This document shows, one piece after another, positions 9,732-20,191 of a stretch of DNA of 20,304 bases. Source of the stretch: Pigoraptor chileana (taxonomy: Eukaryota; Opisthokonta; Filasterea); assembly GCA_943704495.1 (NCBI GenBank), contig CALSCR010000789.1:1-20304 (forward strand). Direction: 5' to 3'. The number at the start of each line of letters is the position of its first letter. The stretch's first letter is position 1. Below the pieces are notes generated by a model that searched no databases, was not told where the DNA came from, and was given only the letters and a program-made list of their open reading frames with translations. Both the position numbers and the translations under genes were made by a program.

Positions 9732-11305
9732 ATGATTGGCCCACTGCTCCCCCGGCTGAATGCGATGCGAGTTGTGCTTGCAAGTACGTCGCCACGCCGG
9801 AAAGAGCTGCTAGCCACACTTGTGAGTGTGTGCCACGTGACCGTATGCGGTTGGCGGGAACTGCTCACTTGCCACTCTCATTGATTTGCTCGCTTGCCAC
9901 TCTCATTGTTGTGCTTTATTTGCCACTGTAGATGCTTTCTCTCGCCGCGCCACATACTCATCTGGACTACTACCCTCTCACGCCTGCATGGACACACGCT
10001 TAAGACTGACAAGGGTCGTCGTCTCTTCTCTTCTTCCCGCGCACGCAGGGAGTTGAATTCACCGTCCGTGGGTCGTCGTTTGCGGAGGATTTCGACAAGG
10101 CGCAGTTTCCGACAGCGGCCGATTACGTTGCGGCCACAGCGTACCAGAAGACGGTTGATGTGGCGCGACGTATCGCCCATGAGGGTGCGGGGCTGATCAT
10201 TGGCGCAGACACTGTCGTGGTGAGTGTCTATTGCTTATCGCGTGTGTTATCCTGCCCTTGACTCATTTGGGGACCGCACTCGCTTTGTATTAAATTGCAA
10301 CACACCACACACGGCATTCTGGCACGCACTGTCTGCACTGTCTGCAGGTGCTGGATGGCGAGATCCTCGAGAAGCCGCGGGATGTTGCGCACGCACGTGA
10401 CATGCTGAAGCGACTGTCCGGGCGCACACACAGCGTCGTCACTGGCGTCGTCTTGCTGCGATACACTGACAAGGGTGGGCATAAATGATGTAGTAAGTGG
10501 AATGAATGCGTCTTTTTGCATTGCGTGCGTACGCTAATGCTGGCTTCTTTATATCATGCCCAACGACACAAACCCCACCGATTAATAATATCGAATGTTC
10601 ATTCGCAAACACACATGCATACACATACGCATACACATCGACACGCATACGCTTACACATGCTACACACACACGAACACACGCACTGCACACACGCGAAC
10701 ACACATAGAGGGCGAGTACGCTACGGTGCAATTTACCGAGCAGACGACCGTTCGCTTTGCGGCACTCACGGATGACGTCATTGAAGAGTACGTGTCGACG
10801 GGCGAGCCCATTGACAAGGCTGGATCATATCCACTCTCGCCGTATGCATTTTTGCCTCTCTTGCCAGCGTGTTGTGTGCACTTGCTTGCATTTGTTGGCT
10901 TCGTGTGTACTTGTTTGCACGTGTTTGCTTTGGGTGTACTTGTTTGCACTTGTTTGCTATGTGTGTACTTGTTTGCACTTGTTTGCTGTATGTGTACTTG
11001 TTTGCACTTGGTTGCTGTATGTGTACTTGTTTGCACTTGGTTGCTGTATGTGTACTTGTTTGCACTTGTTTGCCGTGTGTGTACTTTTGCTGATGGGACC
11101 GTTATGCTGCATAAACCGTTTGACTTTCCCTTGACTCCTCATGGACCTTCCGTCCCGTCCCCTTCGTTTGTGCACGTATGGCATCCAGGGGCGCGGCGGG
11201 GCGCTGGTGGCCGGGGTTGATGGGTGTTATTTCAATGTTGTCGGCTTTCCAGTGCACCGATTCTGTGCCCAAGTGCGTGCCATGCTGACGGCCGAGCCCC
11301 AATGA
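9732..11305 (+). CDS. Maf/YhdE-type nucleoside triphosphate pyrophosphatase
   Basis: Five exons, 9732-9821, 10049-10219, 10348-10474, 10709-10826 and 11176-11305, give 211 residues plus TGA (11303-11305), the usual Maf length. Maf proteins hydrolyse non-canonical or excess nucleotides to the monophosphate and pyrophosphate in the cytosol. The nucleotide-binding signature [12 protein letters not shown] is at residues 16-27, the acidic motif ADTVV at 83-87, EKPRD at 95-99, [17 protein letters not shown] at about 161-177, and [10 protein letters not shown] near 189-198. ADTVV, rather than an SDQV-like motif, points to the dTTP/UTP-cleaving YhdE branch, also seen in the N-terminal half of animal ASMTL. 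The first three introns are GT-AG; the fourth (10827-11175) fits only as AT-AC. Another in-frame start upstream (9687, adding 15 residues) is not an ATG-type family match, so 9732 is preferred. No methyltransferase domain follows. Confidence 0.93.
9863..9931. repeat. 25-bp tandem repeat in Maf intron 1
   Basis: About 2.7 copies start at 9863, 9888 and 9913, each containing a TTGCCACTCTCATTG-like core. The last copy is truncated and diverged. It lies upstream of the acceptor at 10048. Confidence 0.88.
10605..10707. repeat. CA-rich tract before a 3' splice site
   Basis: CACA/CATA/CACG repeats fill the second half of Maf intron 3 (10475-10708) and end at the acceptor cacatag. On the sense strand the tract reads CA. 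Reading through it gives only low-complexity peptide. Confidence 0.85.
10827..11175 (+). other. Putative AT-AC (minor spliceosome type) intron
   Basis: The intron would begin ATATCC (10827-10832) and end AC (11174-11175). Joining TC (10825-10826) to G TAT GGC restores the conserved Maf motif Ser-Tyr-Gly-Ile-Gln-Gly in frame. The 5' end matches the first six bases of the U12 AT-AC consensus; the next two (AC rather than TT) do not. A branch-point-like TTTCCCTTGAC lies at 11125-11135, about 40 bases from the end, which is further than usual. The intron has no AG after 10868. The only GT donor nearby (10842) joined to the only AG (11188) shifts the frame and loses the conserved C terminus. Confidence 0.75.
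10906..11090. repeat. 29-bp minisatellite, six copies and a partial
   Basis: Units start at 10906, 10935, 10964, 10993, 11022 and 11051 (each exactly 29 bases), with a partial copy from 11080. The unit begins tgtacttgtttgcactt. Unit length is not a multiple of three, so all plus frames read similar Leu/Cys/Val-rich peptides, which are not coding. It lies wholly inside the putative AT-AC intron. Confidence 0.96.
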
Positions 11306-12250
11306 AGACCGTCTGTCCCTCCGTGGAGTGCACGCTCGACCATCCGGTTCACAGTCCTCGCACTGCTGCCATTGGCACTGGCCAGCTGAACGCACGAGTG
11401 AGCAATTGGGAATGGGATTGCGATGGTCTCGATGATAGGCAGTGCCACTGACCGTTGTCGCTTCCCCACTCGGTGCGTTGCTGTTGGGAGAAAAGCCTCT
11501 GGAAGGCATGGCATGTGCCTTTGTTTCACCAAAACAGATTCTGAGAGAACCGCTTGGCGACGGACCTTTTCGTTTCCTAAAATTAATGAAGCCGGAACAC
11601 CAACGGCTGCTGAGTTCACAGTTGTATCTGTTTCACGAATATCATGAATAGACTGTCAGTGGGTAATATGCTCCCTGTGTCATTAATACTAAGCGCGCTG
11701 TGCAGACAGTGAAGACTTTCAACTTCATTAGAAATATTCAAAGCCACTTGTGTTTCATGTGTCTCATACGCTTCGTAAAGGGCTGTAACCGCCCACCGAT
11801 GCACTTAGACCGACACACACAACCTGACAAAGGCCGGACAAATGCCCGTCGAGGAACGTACGTGTGTGTGCGTGCAGGCGGCATCACCGGAAAACAACAA
11901 CTGCATCCCACGTGACACATTAGAGTCGCACTGATACAGACGATAGTACAGTAAAAGAGACGATATAAGACGGATGATGCATCAATGACCACGTGACAAT
12001 ACGCGGCCCGCGACAAACAAGCACCCAACAGTGCAGAAACGCGCACGCAGCGCCGCGGCATCAACAGAAAGCGCAGGATAGAGGACAGAGTGTATGTGTG
12101 TGAGAGAGGCGTGAGCGAGGGAGTGTGTGAGAGAGAGACAGCGACACTGAAAGAGAAGAGAATGACACGTGAATAGGCGGAGAACGGGAACACGCACGCA
12201 CGAGCGACGCTAAGGAACAAAGACGGCGGGATACGCTTGCGGCATGCACA
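11306..12250. other. Spacer between Maf and the guanylate-kinase gene
   Basis: These are the 3' flanks of two convergent genes. Open frames exist at 11442-11651 (+, 69 codons) and 11227-11619 (-, 130 codons, overlapping the last Maf exon), but neither resembles a family or has splice support. A GA/TG-rich stretch lies at about 12080-12145. Two CACGTGAC sites occur at 11909-11916 and 11990-11997. Confidence 0.55.
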
Positions 12251-13665
12251 CTACTTTGGTGCGGCAAGGTCGGGCGCGTCGTCTTCTTCGTCGTCCATAC
12301 CGAGAGGGACAGGCTCCAGCTGGCCGAGTTGTGCGGGTCCCCAACCGAGATCAGGCGCCAAAAACTCCTTGATCTTCATGTAAGCCACCTCAATCTTGTC
12401 GTTGACGATAACGAGGTCCCACAGGTCGGAAGTCTTTTCGTGTGCGTCGTACTCTGGCGCCTTGTTCATCTTCTCGATGATCTGCTCCTGCGTGTCGCCG
12501 CGTTGGTTGAGGCGCGTCTCGAGCGTTGCCATCGACGGCGGCTTGATGAGGACGTAGCGGGGCTTGAGTGCCTTGAGATCCTCAAATTGCCGCATTTGGA
12601 CGACGCCCTGATTGCGTGCGCAAGAATGCAAAGGCAGAACGTCAGTGGACGCATCCTACATTTGCGTGCACACAGACACCATTCCCACACCCGACATGCT
12701 CCCTTTCGCGACTCAGACACCCCATCATACGTAGTTGTACACAGACGCGTTGCTTATTGATTGTTTGCGTGAACTGGGGCATCGGATGGCACAGCACACA
12801 CGGCACATCGCACAAAACTCACCTCGTATTCGAGCGGAATGACGCACATCTTGCCGGCGACGGCGACTTTTTTCACAGACTCGAAGCTTAGTGCGTACGT
12901 GTGGTCGTAGAATTCGACCTTCTCCACAAAGTCGCCCCCGAGCATGCCCATCTTCATCTCGTGCTCCGTTGCAAAGTGGTAGTCCTCGCCATCCACCTCT
13001 CCCGCTCGCGGTGGGCGCGTTGTGTGCGACACGGCAAACATAAATTGATCGGGGAATTCTGCAATCAACTTTCGTGCGATAGTGCGCTTGCCACCGCCCG
13101 AAATACCGCAGAGGATGAGCGGAGGGAATGCCCACTCGAGGTTGAGCTTGCGATACTTGATGCCGAGCGACGACCGCCGCAGTTCAAGCATACCGCTGTC
13201 CTTGGGATTCAACTCACCCTGTGTCAGCTCGATATCATCGACTGGGTTGGGCGTCTTGGGCATCATGCGGCCGAGTCCCGCGCCGTCCGTTGAGTTGGTA
13301 TCCTCGTCGTCAGTGATCGGTGTGCGGTCGTCCGGCGCGTGCACCTCGGGAACATGGTTTACAGAGACAGCCTTCTTTTGGGGCACAATATCCAGTTTCA
13401 AATCGGGCCTGTGGTGGTGGTGCTCGTCTCCATGGTGCACCTCACCGGCGGGCGCACCGACAGCACCAGCTGCGGATGGCGCCTGTGTCGCAGGCTGTGT
13501 CGCAGGCTGAGGAGCGGGGGCAGGCGCAGCCTTCGCCGGCGCAGTGGCAGTCGGTGCTGATGCAGCCGCCGCTGATGCAGCAGGTGCGGGTGCGGCCTTG
13601 GGTGGCGCTGCAACTGTGGCCTCCGCGGGACCAACGGCCGCTGATTTCGAGGTGCACGACCCCAT
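12251..13665 (-). CDS. Guanylate-kinase-domain protein with lipid-anchor N terminus
   Basis: Two exons, 13665-12823 and 12607-12251 (donor GTGAGT, acceptor ATCAG, phase 0), encode 399 residues. The N terminus MGSCTSKS has Gly2 and Ser6 suited to N-myristoylation and Cys4 suited to palmitoylation. Residues 9-75 are Ala/Pro-rich, 77-87 His-rich, and 105-150 acidic. The kinase-like domain spans about 180-365: P-loop GISGGGKRT at 187-195, the GMP-binding signature TTRPPR...GEDYHF at 215-231, and lid arginines 313 and 317. GMP kinases phosphorylate GMP to GDP. Here the usual YYGT becomes TYALS, the DID pair becomes PLE, and a lid arginine is replaced by Lys327, so activity could be weak or lost as in MAGUK proteins. 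The protein is about twice the length of a housekeeping GMP kinase. No PDZ or SH3 is present. It is divergent from CAPS. Confidence 0.9.
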
Positions 13666-14660
13666 CGCGGCGTGTCAGAGCAAAGTGTGTGCGAAATGCG
13701 AGTCGGCCCTTCAGTGGTACCACGGCTTATAATGAGCGCGGCAGATCAGCGCGAAATAAGGAGGGGTGTGTGACTTCTAACCCCAAGATGCAACCTGTTT
13801 GAGAATGCACCCTCACTACCGGCAAGGAGGTCACAATGCTGAAAGACAAAGAGGTCGAACTGCAAATTCTTGATCACCTCCGCTACAAAAATTAGCAAGC
13901 AGTGGTGATATTGTCAAAGATTGAAACTCTGCAGTTGTTGGTTTCAGGCGAAAAAACTTGGACCAATCACTCCGACTCTGTTGGTTGGTCGGCAATCGCT
14001 CTGCGCAGGGCGTTGCACTCAGTCGACAGTCCTCTCTGTTGCTCTGAGCAGAATGCAACAGTATGGAAATGTATCGCACGCGGAGAACACGGCCGGTTGC
14101 GCGACAAATTAAATTGAAAGTGCGCTGCAACGGCCACCGATTTCGCACTGTTTTCCCAGTTCAGCACCCTTGGCCCAACCACTGCCGGCGAATGGCAGGG
14201 GGACGCCCCTAGCAACACTCGGCCGCAGCTGTGACCGAATGGCCCGATTTGTCCCCAATTTCGGTGGAAATCCAATTATGCTGCATTTCCATACATAAGT
14301 GATACTATCGGCCGTTGCTATGGCTGATCGATCCCATTCGGACGCACGTGTGACGCCATAATATTTGCCGTGTGCACGTGACCAATAGATTGCAAACCTG
14401 CCGACTCCTCGCTCAATCTGTGTCTGTTTTGTGGCTGAATTCTTACTGTCTCAGTGGCCGTCAACAAAGCCAGTGCGTCGGTGGGAACCGTACAGTAGTA
14501 CATCATGATCATTTGCGCAACGCGGCTGCTACAGTAGCATTGAAAACATCCTGTTCCGGGGATCCAAGTTGTTGCCTTTGAGCTTCTGTAGTAGTAGTAC
14601 TCATCAGTAACGCCGTGATGAACGGCACCTGACGAGCAGCAGTTGCACCACTGTCGGAAG
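13666..14660. promoter_or_regulatory. Divergent spacer between guanylate-kinase and CAPS genes
   Basis: These 995 bases separate two start codons facing away from each other, so they should hold both promoters and 5' leaders. No coding exon, tRNA or TATA box was recognised. CACGTG boxes lie near 14345 and at 14375-14380 (the latter inside CACGTGAC). A short TAGTAGTAG run occurs near 14590. Confidence 0.4.
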
Positions 14661-17600
14661 ATGCCTGTCCCTATGGGAACCGATGCCGTCACTAGCGAAG
14701 AGCTACATGCGTACTTCTCATCGGACGAGGTAAGTTAGTGTGCTGTGGCTGTAGCTGAAAGATCACGAGCCGTCGCATGCTGTTTGCATGGCGTGATGAT
14801 CATTGCTTCGAAATACACACTTTGTAGGAACTCGATGACGAGTGCTCGCAGTATTCGCCCAGCGACGATGAGGCTGAGGTGGAAGCACCCCCGCCTGCCG
14901 AAGATGCCGCCGACTGTTCTGATGGTGTCGCCGAAGGCGAAAAAGCCAAGCAAATCGAAAGAGAAAATGCTGCCAAGAGTGCGGAACTGCCACCGGAGCA
15001 GGTGTGTGTCGCACACTGTTCCTTGATATGAAAGCCGGTACCCGCCCACTATACGACATTACCGTTGCATTCCATTGTAAAGGCCGCATCCAATTGATTC
15101 ACATGTTCCATTTGATCCAGCTCTCTATTCTGGCCACCTTCAACCTGGTTCATAATGCATTGAAACGGGGCACTGTTGCTCGCTGCAGATGTTGCAGCTA
15201 TATGGGTCTCTACTGCGCTGCATCATGCACCCGATCATTGCGGCGTCGGATGGGGGGACAAAGAAGAAAAAGACATCCGGATCTGGCGCCGACCGTCACC
15301 TGCTTGATCGACGTGCCCTCTCCCAGGCCAGACAGCGCCTAGCCGACCACATTGCAGACAACAAAACGCGCGCAGTCAGCAAGGATGACCAGCTGTTTCT
15401 CGATGCTGTGAGGTGCGTATTATGCCTCATTTTTATTTTTCATTCTTATATATTATACATATATATATGAACAGATTTGGTCCATGGGAAGATACCTCAT
15501 GTTTATGAATCACTAAGCTGATTATGTGGCTATTCGCATGATTCGCGGCGTGCGCATGACGGCGGCGGGGCAGATGGATCTGCGCCGGCGTGCTCACCCG
15601 CGAGACTGATGCGTCTGCGTCGTCGTCGGGGAGGCGCCCGCATACGGCGGTGGAGGACCTCGTGGCCGTCTTCCGCACCAATCTGCGGCGGCGTCTGACA
15701 GCACGGGCACAGGCCGATGTGGCGGCGACGGGCAGCACGCAGATGTCCCACGCGGCGGAGGAGGAGTTCATGGCATCGCGCATACGCCTGTTCTCTTCCA
15801 TTGCCTTTGGCGAGGGACGAGCGTCCGGTGTGAGCGAAACTGCTGCTCCCATGGGAAAGGAAGGCCTCGTGGCGTCGTTTCGCGCCATTCTCCACATTGA
15901 TGACGAAATGCACGCAAAAGCGCGCGCGGCGTATGTGCCTGACTCGCAGGAGGAGTTGGCCAAGGTCGGTTATCTTCTGTCAGCCATTGTAAAGTTCCGA
16001 TTGCCTCGCTTGATGAGTGCCTGCTCACGTGCTCCTCACGTGCTTCTCACGTGGCTGGCTGTGTCGCTGGCATGCACAGTCACGCATGTCGCACATTGAA
16101 ATCTATGTACTGACATTGTGGCCCTTATCCCATACAGATATCAGCCCTTGACCTTCGACATCGCCTCGCTCTCATTGAGAATCATCCGCTTTATCGCCCC
16201 GATTATTTTGTGGTGTGTGTGTGTGTGTGTTGTCATGCGCCTGAGATGTGCTATCAATCGCATGAAACACATAGTTGAAGAAGTTCTTGCTTGTCAATGG
16301 CTACGATGCAACGATAGGAGCATTCCATTCACGTGTGCCGTGCACGTGACCAACATCGCACTGTCACCTCCACATGGATTGCAGAATGACATCATGCACG
16401 GTGCTTGGAAGGAGGAAGAGCGCGAGTCTGTGCGAATGCTCCTCGACAGGCTCGAGGGAACGGAAGATGACGAGCACGCGTGCAAAAGTGGGTGCGCGCA
16501 TGCACGCACCGCTTGTTGGCCCTGCTCGTCTTCGTAGCTATGCATCTGTATGCAATGTATTCATAATGTGTGTTTGTTTCTGTTTGTGTTTGGAACAGCA
16601 TGCGGCCATTCGCATCGGCGTGGCGCGTGCCCCAGTCGATCAAGCGCCGCCGCGGTGTCTGAGCGTCGATCGGGGACCATGTCTGCCCACAAGGTGTGTG
16701 CATTCCCATGCCCGGAGAGAGCGGCCACTGGCACCCATGAAGACGCGAGCTCGTCTGCAGTTTGAGGAGCCCCGTGGACAAAGTGCATTCTAATCAAATT
16801 GTGCGTGTGCTTTCACAGGACATTGCGTTTGCTTACACCATCCGCGTATCGGTTCTTGAGGCGCGTGGTCTGCCACCAAGCATGGCCGGTATGTGCACAG
16901 CCCCGCTTCGTGTGCCGACATTGACCTTACCGAGCGGCAGCGTGTGCCTTTGAGGAGATGGTTGTCTCTTTTTTAACCCTTTTGGGCGACTTTGCCGGCT
17001 GTGTATTCAATGCAAACAGAATCCCGCCATGTATACTGCACAATGGAATTGGACGACCAAAACTTCCGCACGGCACCCGTTGCCGCATCATCGCCGTGCT
17101 GGAACGAGCAGTGCAAATTGTGGGTTGGAGCTGCTATGTTGTGGCCCTCATCAAATTTATACACTGTATCTCTCTCCCTCCGGATTGTAACATGATAGCA
17201 TCTGCTCCTCCTCCTCATCCCCCCCTAACAGCGCGGATGTGCGTCAGCCGTCGGTGAGTCTTCGCTTTCGCCTGCTATCGCCACGTGCAGGAATGCTGTC
17301 TCTCGATGACAAGCTCGTGGGCCGCATCACTGTTCCGTCCGGGCTGTCGGAGCGGCATCGGGCAGCGCAGGCGCAGTGGTACGACCTGGAGGATCCAAAG
17401 AAGGGCGGATTGTCGAAAATCGCCCTCAAGCTGAAAATCGAGGTTGAATTTCCGCAGGTACGGCTGTGTCACGGGCAGTGTAGTCACATGGGGAAACTGG
17501 AATGGGTCCACATACATAGCAGCGCTCTGCCTCGTTGCGACTTGTGCAACCACCCCTGCTGATCAAAATCCGGCGCAATTCGTGCCATGCACTGGTGTCC

Positions 17601-20177
17601 GTCTGTTGTGTATGGCGCAGGCTGTCAAATTCTGTGGGCCGCTATGGAGCATGGGTGGTCCCTTCAAGAAGTGCAAAAATCGCACATTTGTTGTCCTTGA
17701 AGACGGCGATTCGTCGTCTTTGTGTGCATATGGTGCCGATGTAAGTGAACTGCTGTGAGAAGTGTGCGGACTCGCTTTTGAAGAAGGAGTGCTATTTTCA
17801 CCGGACTCACAACCTCAGATGTCATAATGGGTTGGGTGCGACCGCCATTGTATTGTGTGGGCCAGTATGCGCATGGGTGCCCTGCTCAGCCAAAGTGCCT
17901 GCATATGTGTTGAGGCTCGAGTCTGCCGTCTGTCGCTCACCCACGCACTCTCCCCATCGCTGCATTCCCATATTCTCGCACTGCCGACTGGCGTGCACCT
18001 TCCCAACGGCAGGATACGACACCATCCGTCGTGCTCGATCTCTCGCGCCACCTGATTGATTATCCCGAGGACACGGAGCAAGGCACGCTGTCCCGCAGTG
18101 TCGCGTTAGTTGGGTCGGCGGGTGGTGCTGCCCCGGATGCGCCACCGTGTGCCATGCGCCTGTCCTTGTCCTCTGCCTCTGCGACTGCGTCATCTCCATC
18201 TTCCGCCCCGGATGCGGCGGTGCTCCTCGGCGCACCCGACGACGCAATGCGGCAAAAGTGGTTGCAGTGCGTCGCCAAGGCAACCCGACAGCCCAAAATG
18301 CCCAAGCCAAAGGAACGCCGCGCCGCAGGGGGATCGAAAGTGGCGCACTTTTTCGGCGATTCAAAGTCGGAAGCCGCCGTGTTTTCGCTGGACACGTGGC
18401 CGCAGCATGAGACGCTGCTTGGGCACCTCGTGGATCTGTCGGTGCGGCGGGCGGTTGACAGCGGGGGTGAGCAGGGATGGCTCCCGGTCGGCGTGTCCGC
18501 AATGCTCACAGAGTACTGCGCTCGCTATGGAGTCCGTGATGTCTTTCGGAGGGTGTCTCACCTGTCGGCACTTGTGTCGGCTGCACGCACAAACTACGTG
18601 GACCCGTCGTTGCTGCGGAAGCTGTTTGGCGACTGTCAGCGGCGGATTGCTGGCAACAACGTTACGCGAACAGAGGTGGGTTCAATGGGATCAACACGTG
18701 TATGATAAAGGCTCGTACGAGTGCGCTGGGTGCATGTGCAAGTCCGTGAAAAAGATAGGAATGGGCATTGCCGAGCAGTATTGAGTCGATTCGGATGCCG
18801 ATGGATGCCCAGACACAGCTACGATCAGCTGTGCGGTGGTTGTGACGCCCGGGTTAGGGTTACTCCTGGATGCATCGGGCGCATCAAGAGGCCTTCCGCT
18901 CCCATTCACCAGTGCGCATTTGCGGCTCGATCACATGTTTACGACGATATGTTCGGGCCTTATCGTCCTATCGCCCTGATCCACCCATGTCATTTGTCTG
19001 TGTGTGTGTTGGCGCAGATGGCGTTGTTTGAGGAGAGCGCCGTGAAGCTGCGTGATCTGCTTGTGGAGGAAGTGGGCGGGTACAAGTACTCGTTTCCATT
19101 CAACGCACCCGAGGGCGCGCTTGCAGTAACACTGGATCTGTTCGGTGACGTCATGCAGTCGGTGGGGTCTGATCAGCCCATTGGCCACATTGTTCTCGCC
19201 TGTCTACAGGTGCGTGGGCAATTAAGCTTAATACGTAGTGCAAATTATGTGCCCAGCCGCACGCTGGTTTGTATGTGTTTTGTGTATGTGTTTTGTGCCA
19301 TTGTGCATTTAATGGCAGTCAAAACGGGTGCTCTATCGTGGCCATTATGGACAACCTCGTCTGCGCATGCGCCGTGACTGCATCTCATATTAGGCACCTT
19401 CACAAACACTATTTCGTTCTGTCTTTGTGTGATCACGTGTGTGCAGAAAGGGGCGCTTGCAACGTACGAGCGGCTGTCGGCGGTCACGTGCTCTGCGGGC
19501 GCCGAATCGCAGGCAATAAAAAGCCTTGTTGAACTCTCCCGGATGGCGGGTTTGGTCATGGAGGAGCTCTCGCACGACAGATGGTACTTCAGCGAAGTCT
19601 TTGCAAAGTGAGTCCCATCCGGGGTGGTATTGCGGTATGGGTTTCTGTGTGTGCCATTGAATATCCTGGAGGGGAGTCGACGTGCTTGGGTGGTCAATCG
19701 AGCACAGTTGCGGTCTTGGTGGACAACATCTACGACATCGCATTGGCTGAATCCATCGCTTGTTTACTGTTTCTGTTTGTCTCTTGTTGAAGGTATGGCG
19801 ATTTAATCAAGTTCAACGCCAACATCTACTTTGAGCTCTTCAATGCCGAAGCGGAGGATGCGATCGTTCTCCTTCCACCGACCACGTGGGAGGCCATCGA
19901 CCTCTTTGTCAAACTCAACGACTTTATGCGGAACAACGGCCTCGACTCTTGGTGCGTATTTGCGCACGGTGTCCATAGTGTCGTTTGCCTTGCTCTTGAT
20001 GCTGTTTTGCACTTGTGTTCGGCTGCCTCTTTTGGCTTATTATGTCACATGCATGCCTATTGCAGTGTGTTTGCGCACCGATTGGCGAAGTTGTTTGAGC
20101 CCATCGTTACGCGATATGTATCTGCGAAAGAGGAAGAGCTTGGGGCACACGCCCGAGTAGCCGTGCAGCGGGACACG
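14661..20177 (+). CDS. CADPS: CAPS/CADPS orthologue, 3' end beyond the window
   Basis: Sixteen exons: 14661-14729, 14828-15001, 15189-15412, 15574-15964, 16138-16212, 16385-16487, 16599-16693, 16819-16888, 17020-17119, 17232-17457, 17621-17740, 18013-18675, 19018-19209, 19447-19607, 19793-19951, 20066-20177. They give 978 codons in one frame; the next intron runs off the window. CAPS primes vesicles, chiefly dense-core ones, for Ca2+-triggered exocytosis via PI(4,5)P2 and SNAREs. Residues 1-81 are acidic and low-complexity. Residues 82-345 form the CAPS N-terminal helical region. C2 is about 378-508, with HVYCTMELDD at 404-413. PH is about 512-640, opening CGPLW and closing with a W-containing helix. 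MUN starts near 675, with EYCARYGVR at 716-724 and FPFNAPEGAL at 796-805. The order C2-PH-MUN separates CAPS from Munc13. C2 loop 1 lacks the Ca2+-binding aspartates. The linker exon 16599-16693 is the weakest. ATG 14661 has A at -3. Confidence 0.93.
16024..16056. repeat. Three 11-bp repeats, each with an E-box CACGTG
   Basis: The unit ctcacgtgctc is repeated head to tail at 16024-16034, 16035-16045 and 16046-16056, placing CACGTG at 16026, 16037 and 16048. It lies in CAPS intron 4 (15965-16137). The spacing is about one helical turn. Confidence 0.9.
16213..16231. repeat. Short TG tract forming a 5' splice site
   Basis: CAPS intron 5 begins directly with gtgtgtgtgtgtgtgtgt, so the donor dinucleotide is the first unit of the repeat. 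Confidence 0.85.
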
Positions 20178-20191
20178 GTGAGCGTGCATTG

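Noticed and set aside
10842-11188. GT-AG alternative for the last Maf intron
   Set aside because: Joining this donor and acceptor shifts the frame, removes the conserved YGIQ motif and scrambles the conserved C terminus.
10516-11220. Plus-strand open frame of 234 codons over the Maf 3' half
   Set aside because: It crosses CA repeats and the 29-bp minisatellite, giving repetitive Cys/Leu/Val peptide. Only its middle part overlaps the real exon 10709-10826.
18850-18863. Telomere-like GGGTTAGGGTTA
   Set aside because: There are fewer than two units, inside CAPS intron 12, with no array, so it is most likely chance.
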